Source of the DNA: an uncultured Clostridia bacterium
GTDB taxonomy: Bacteria; Bacillota; Clostridia; Christensenellales; UBA1242
Reading direction: 5' to 3'
Assembly: GCA_937925475.1 (NCBI GenBank)
Contig: CALEWH010000004.1
Span: 1-35,084 of the forward strand
Length of the DNA: 35,084 nucleotides
In this document: positions 32,107-35,084 of the stretch, piece by piece
Layout of the letters: every line of letters begins with the position of its first letter
Numbering within the stretch: the first letter of the stretch is position 1
The notes under the pieces: model-generated
What the model saw: the letters and a program-made list of their open reading frames with translations, nothing else
Databases searched by the model: none
What the model was told of the DNA's origin: nothing
Program-made: the position numbers and the translations under genes

Positions 32107-33903
32107 ATGAAAAAGAAGCTTGAAAAACAGTTTGAAAAACATCTTGACAAAGCTCTTCAAAGAGCAAATATCTTTTTGAACCCAGAAGAAGTTGCAGAAG
32201 ATACAAAACTCTTAAAGGAGTTGTGCATCGAATATTTGCACGATTTTTCAAAATTGTATGATGGTGTCAAATTTAGTAAAGAAGATTTTCAAAGCATTGT
32301 TGATCCCGACTCCCACAACGAATATCATCAAACAATAATCAAAGATTGTTTTAAATCTAAAAAGTATCTAAGTGCTGATGAAGTTTATGTGTATTTGTTT
32401 ACAAAATGCATTAACTCTATTGGGTTTGAAACAAAAGAGGATTATTTGGATAAGATTTCAGAAGGAATACCGATAGATGAAGCAAGAAAGAAACTGATTC
32501 CTAGCGGTTATGTCAACCCAACATCTGGCAGACTTAGATTAATTATCAAAAATGAAAAAGAACTGCAAGAGGCTTTTTTAGCAAGTCAAAATACATACTC
32601 GTTTTTGCCATATACAAAAAGCAAACCCAACAAAACAAGCGAATACATTATTAAAAGCAATAACAATATTAATTTGTCTAATCAAGAACTAAAAAAATTA
32701 GTTTATAAAAAAACATTGTTCCATGAAATGTCTCATATTTTCGAGATTCAAAAATATGAAAACAATGAATTTACTTACAAAACTGATTCTACAATACACA
32801 ATAATTTAGCAAAATTAAATCATCCTTTTAGAGACCAACTGGCAGATTTTCAAAAAGCAAAACAAGCAGGCAAAACCGCACTTTTTGAGATAATAAATGA
32901 AAGTTTGGCAAAACAAGTGTTGGGTACATACAAAATTGATTTAGATGTCAATCAATACCACAATAAAGACTCATGTTGTTCAGTGGGGATTAAATCAAAT
33001 TGTTCGTACGATGAAAACTTAGGATTGTCATTGCTATACAAAAAATTACTTGATGATGTAGACTTTAAAAAGTGTCGATTTAACGATAAACTATTAGAAG
33101 ATAAGTTCAACAGTTTTTTTAAAGAGGAAGATATTAAGTATCTAACAGAAAAATATAAACATCTACTTATTGAAGACACAACAAGTACAGATGAACCTAT
33201 GATTTTTAGGAATTTTACAAAATTAATAAACTCTGACAATTTTACACCATGTGATATTTTTTACACAGCATTAGGATCGCAAAATAATGATCCTTATATC
33301 CCAAACAATAAATACATGGCACAAGAAATATTATTAATTGGATTTAAAAACAAAATTGCAGACAAATTAAACAATCCTACAACGGTTAAAAACGCAGATT
33401 TTTATGAGTGGGATATGAATTATTTGTTGAAGAACATAGACAAATGCATAGAGTTTCCAGTTGTTTATGAAAACTATAAAACAACAAATGATGTCTACAA
33501 TAAAGCAAATGGAACTTGGTATTCATTAAAAGATTTTCTACCTTATGAAGGATTAGATATATTCTTGGCACCTTATAAAGATATTGACAAAGACTTTATA
33601 GGCCAACTGGTTGATATTAAAAATCTTATAGCCGATGATGCAAAAGAAAATGGTTTTTATGATTTATTGACTTTTTGTAAAAACGAAGAAGTAAAGAAAG
33701 CTAATTTTAGAGAAATTTACAATATGAATTCTGACGCTGAAAGACTGGAAGAAAAACTCAACAATTTAGCAAATAAAGATGTAGAAAAAGACAACTCTGA
33801 GATTGGCAAAAAGGATATTGTCAATGAAGAAACAAATCCAGTCAATCCATTAAAACCTGATTTGAAAACAAATAAAGACGATGATGGAGCTGACAGGTTA
33901 TAA
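32107..33903 (+). CDS. HExxH gluzincin-like protein, copy 3 of 3
   Basis: A 598-aa paralogue, soluble and without signal peptide. It has the N-terminal domain with FSKEDFQSI and VYVYLFTK; the strand IPSGYVNPTSGRLRLII (about 135-151); LFHEMSHIFE with H206, E207 and H210; and FEIINESLAKQ with E265. RFNDKLLEDKFNSFF, CDIFYTALG, MAQEILLIGFKNKI and LVDIKNLIADDAKEN match copy 2 in order. A Lys/Glu/Asn-rich linker (about 545-588) leads to KDDDGADRL at the extreme C terminus. The start follows CTAAGGAAAAAAT, 15 bp after copy 2. The DUF362 gene begins 38 bp later on the same strand; the abrupt rise in GC there suggests it is not part of the cassette. Confidence 0.8.
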   Translation: MKKKLEKQFEKHLDKALQRANIFLNPEEVAEDTKLLKELCIEYLHDFSKLYDGVKFSKEDFQSIVDPDSHNEYHQTIIKDCFKSKKYLSADEVYVYLFTKCINSIGFETKEDYLDKISEGIPIDEARKKLIPSGYVNPTSGRLRLIIKNEKELQEAFLASQNTYSFLPYTKSKPNKTSEYIIKSNNNINLSNQELKKLVYKKTLFHEMSHIFEIQKYENNEFTYKTDSTIHNNLAKLNHPFRDQLADFQKAKQAGKTALFEIINESLAKQVLGTYKIDLDVNQYHNKDSCCSVGIKSNCSYDENLGLSLLYKKLLDDVDFKKCRFNDKLLEDKFNSFFKEEDIKYLTEKYKHLLIEDTTSTDEPMIFRNFTKLINSDNFTPCDIFYTALGSQNNDPYIPNNKYMAQEILLIGFKNKIADKLNNPTTVKNADFYEWDMNYLLKNIDKCIEFPVVYENYKTTNDVYNKANGTWYSLKDFLPYEGLDIFLAPYKDIDKDFIGQLVDIKNLIADDAKENGFYDLLTFCKNEEVKKANFREIYNMNSDAERLEEKLNNLANKDVEKDNSEIGKKDIVNEETNPVNPLKPDLKTNKDDDGADRL

Positions 33904-33941
33904 TAAAAAACAAAAAGCACAAAGTAAGAAAGGGAGAAAAA

Positions 33942-34820
33942 ATGGAAGCGAAAGTATATTTTACAAAAGATATTTCATGTGCGGGATTGAAAAAGGTGTA
34001 TGACGCACTTGGAATCAAACTTGACGGGAAAGTAGCAGTGAAAGTTCACTCAGGGGAAAAGGGAAATCAAAACTTTTTGCGCCCCGAATTTTCAAAGGAC
34101 TTTATAAAATCACTAAACGGAACTATTGTCGAGTGCAACACTGCATATGCCGGTGCACGAAACACCACTGAAAAGCACCGCCAACTAATAAGCGAGCATG
34201 GCTGGAACAAATATTTTGATGTTGATATTATGGACGCCGATGGTGATATCGAATTAAAGATTGACGGCGGAAAAGTCATAAAAACAAATTATGTGGGCAA
34301 AAATTTGCCAAATTATGATAGTCTTTTGGTTTTGTCACACTTTAAAGGCCACCCTATGGGCGGTTTTGGCGGGGCACTAAAACAACTTTCAATAGGTTGT
34401 GCGTCGACCGCTGGAAAGTGCTGGATACACACTGCGGGAGTTTGCAAAGACCAATACAAACTTTGGGATTATGTCGCAAAACAAGATGACTTTGTCGATG
34501 CAATGGCAGAAGCTGCAAGTTCTGTCCACAAAATGTTTGAAGGCAAAGTCGCTTACATTAATGTAATGTGCAATATGTCGGTCGACTGCGACTGTTGTGC
34601 TAAGGCCGAAGACCCTTGCATAAAAGATATCGGCATTTTGGCATCTACTGACCCTGTCGCTATAGACCAAGCCTGCATTGACCTTGTCTTTAATTCAAAC
34701 GACACTGGCCGTGACCACTTTGTGGAAAGAGTCGAATCTAGACACGGCCGTCGTATCTTAGATACAGCACAAAAACTAGGCTTTGGCACTAAAAACTATA
34801 AATTGATAAACATTGACTAA
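33942..34820 (+). CDS. DUF362 family protein
   Basis: A 292-aa protein of the DUF362 family. VAVKVHSGEKGN at about 31-42, SHFKGHPMGGFGGALKQLS (132-150), the cysteine group C216-x-C-C219 and KDIGILASTDPVAIDQA (228-244) are all characteristic. The function is not settled; many relatives carry an added 4Fe-4S ferredoxin domain, which is absent here. The cysteines could bind metal. The start follows AAGAAAGGGAGAAAAA. No terminator separates it from the HExxH operon, but its base composition and codon use return to those of the rest of the window. Confidence 0.88.
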   Translation: MEAKVYFTKDISCAGLKKVYDALGIKLDGKVAVKVHSGEKGNQNFLRPEFSKDFIKSLNGTIVECNTAYAGARNTTEKHRQLISEHGWNKYFDVDIMDADGDIELKIDGGKVIKTNYVGKNLPNYDSLLVLSHFKGHPMGGFGGALKQLSIGCASTAGKCWIHTAGVCKDQYKLWDYVAKQDDFVDAMAEAASSVHKMFEGKVAYINVMCNMSVDCDCCAKAEDPCIKDIGILASTDPVAIDQACIDLVFNSNDTGRDHFVERVESRHGRRILDTAQKLGFGTKNYKLINID

Positions 34821-34841
34821 ACAAAGCCAAATAAAACAACT

Positions 34842-34893
34842 AAGTTAAAAAAATAAGACTGAACCAACTTTTGTGACAGCCTTATTTTTTATT
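34842..34893 (+). terminator. Terminator after the DUF362 gene, copy 1
   Basis: AAATAAG and CTG pair with CAG and CTTATTT around one A/C mismatch and a 15-nt loop, then a T-rich run. Nothing recognised lies between here and the second copy. Confidence 0.65.
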
Positions 34894-34971
34894 ATTAAAA
34901 TTTCCATAATCCAAACATTCAAATATCATATCTATGTAAACATAAAAGAATCAAGTGAGATGAAATATTGT

Positions 34972-35026
34972 AAAAAAAATAAAGCGGGAGCATACTACTG
35001 CTATGTGACCGCCTTATTTTTTTATT
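34972..35026 (+). terminator. Second terminator of the same design
   Basis: AATAA and GCGG pair with CCGC and TTATT around an A/C mismatch in a position like that of the first, with a small AGCA/TGCT inner stem, then T7. The end matches the first copy at GTGAC-N-GCCTTATTTTTT. No gene is seen between the two. The last bases to 35084 contain an ATG at 35051 without a ribosome binding site. Confidence 0.6.
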
Positions 35027-35084
35027 CATAATTGTTATGTTATTGTAAAAATGAAAAGTGACAAGCTAGACGAGGCAGTGTATG

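Noticed and set aside
28428..33903. Toxin-immunity or phage-tail effector cluster
   Set aside because: No signal peptide, polymorphic toxin trafficking domain, immunity-type small genes between copies or structural phage genes were seen.
35051..35084. Start of a further gene at the window end
   Set aside because: The ATG at 35051 has no ribosome binding site, and only 11 codons are visible; not enough to call a gene.

Overview
The window reads as a chromosomal segment of a low-GC, anaerobic, Gram-positive-type bacterium, probably an uncultured Clostridia-like Bacillota. The evidence is strong AAGGAGG-type ribosome binding sites, sigma-A promoters with 17-bp spacers, a GAAC-N4-GTTC LexA box, a consensus PerR box, a lipobox protein, two rubrerythrins and no respiratory genes. 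No rRNA, tRNA, CRISPR array, integrase or insertion sequence was seen.

Layout. 1-2725 (+): the tail of a probable GyrI-like effector-binding protein, a small membrane protein, a YjjX/DUF84 nucleotide phosphatase and a membrane-anchored alkaline phosphatase. 2868-6584 (-): a heterodimeric ABC exporter with one canonical and one degenerate ATPase half. 6683-7501 (-): a membrane protein with a helical, TPR-like tail. 7737-14349 (-): a probable four-gene operon holding a membrane-domain/ABC-ATPase fusion, its permease, a small anchored protein and a 745-aa lipoprotein. 14566-17740 (+): a zinc-ribbon membrane protein, a GtrA-family protein, a rubrerythrin and two membrane proteins. 17934-19384 (-): a small membrane protein and an unrecognised 319-aa protein. 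19580-21068 (+): an SOS-type dinB operon with an 80-aa partner. 21242-27920 (both strands): single genes including a guanine/nucleoside deaminase, a possible KwaA-like membrane protein, a second rubrerythrin facing a glycerophosphodiesterase across a PerR box, TspO, an Mrr-like nuclease and an unusual NDP-kinase-domain protein. 28117-33903 (+): an AT-rich operon described below. 33942-34820 (+): a DUF362 protein.

The most notable region is 28117-33903. After an 89-aa gene come three tandem, strongly diverged paralogues of 588, 626 and 598 aa. Each has an HExxH motif and, 57-63 residues later, an FExxNExxA motif, which fits a gluzincin-type zinc metallopeptidase fold. None has a signal peptide or membrane segment. 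All three end in the same short tail, D-x-x-GADR-(I/L), after a charged linker that is not conserved. The gene 1/2 and gene 2/3 junctions share a 43-bp sequence with one mismatch that covers the tail, the stop codon and the next ribosome binding site. I do not recognise this family, and it is the best candidate here for an undescribed system.

All functional names rest on motif recognition by eye. No database search or structure prediction was run.
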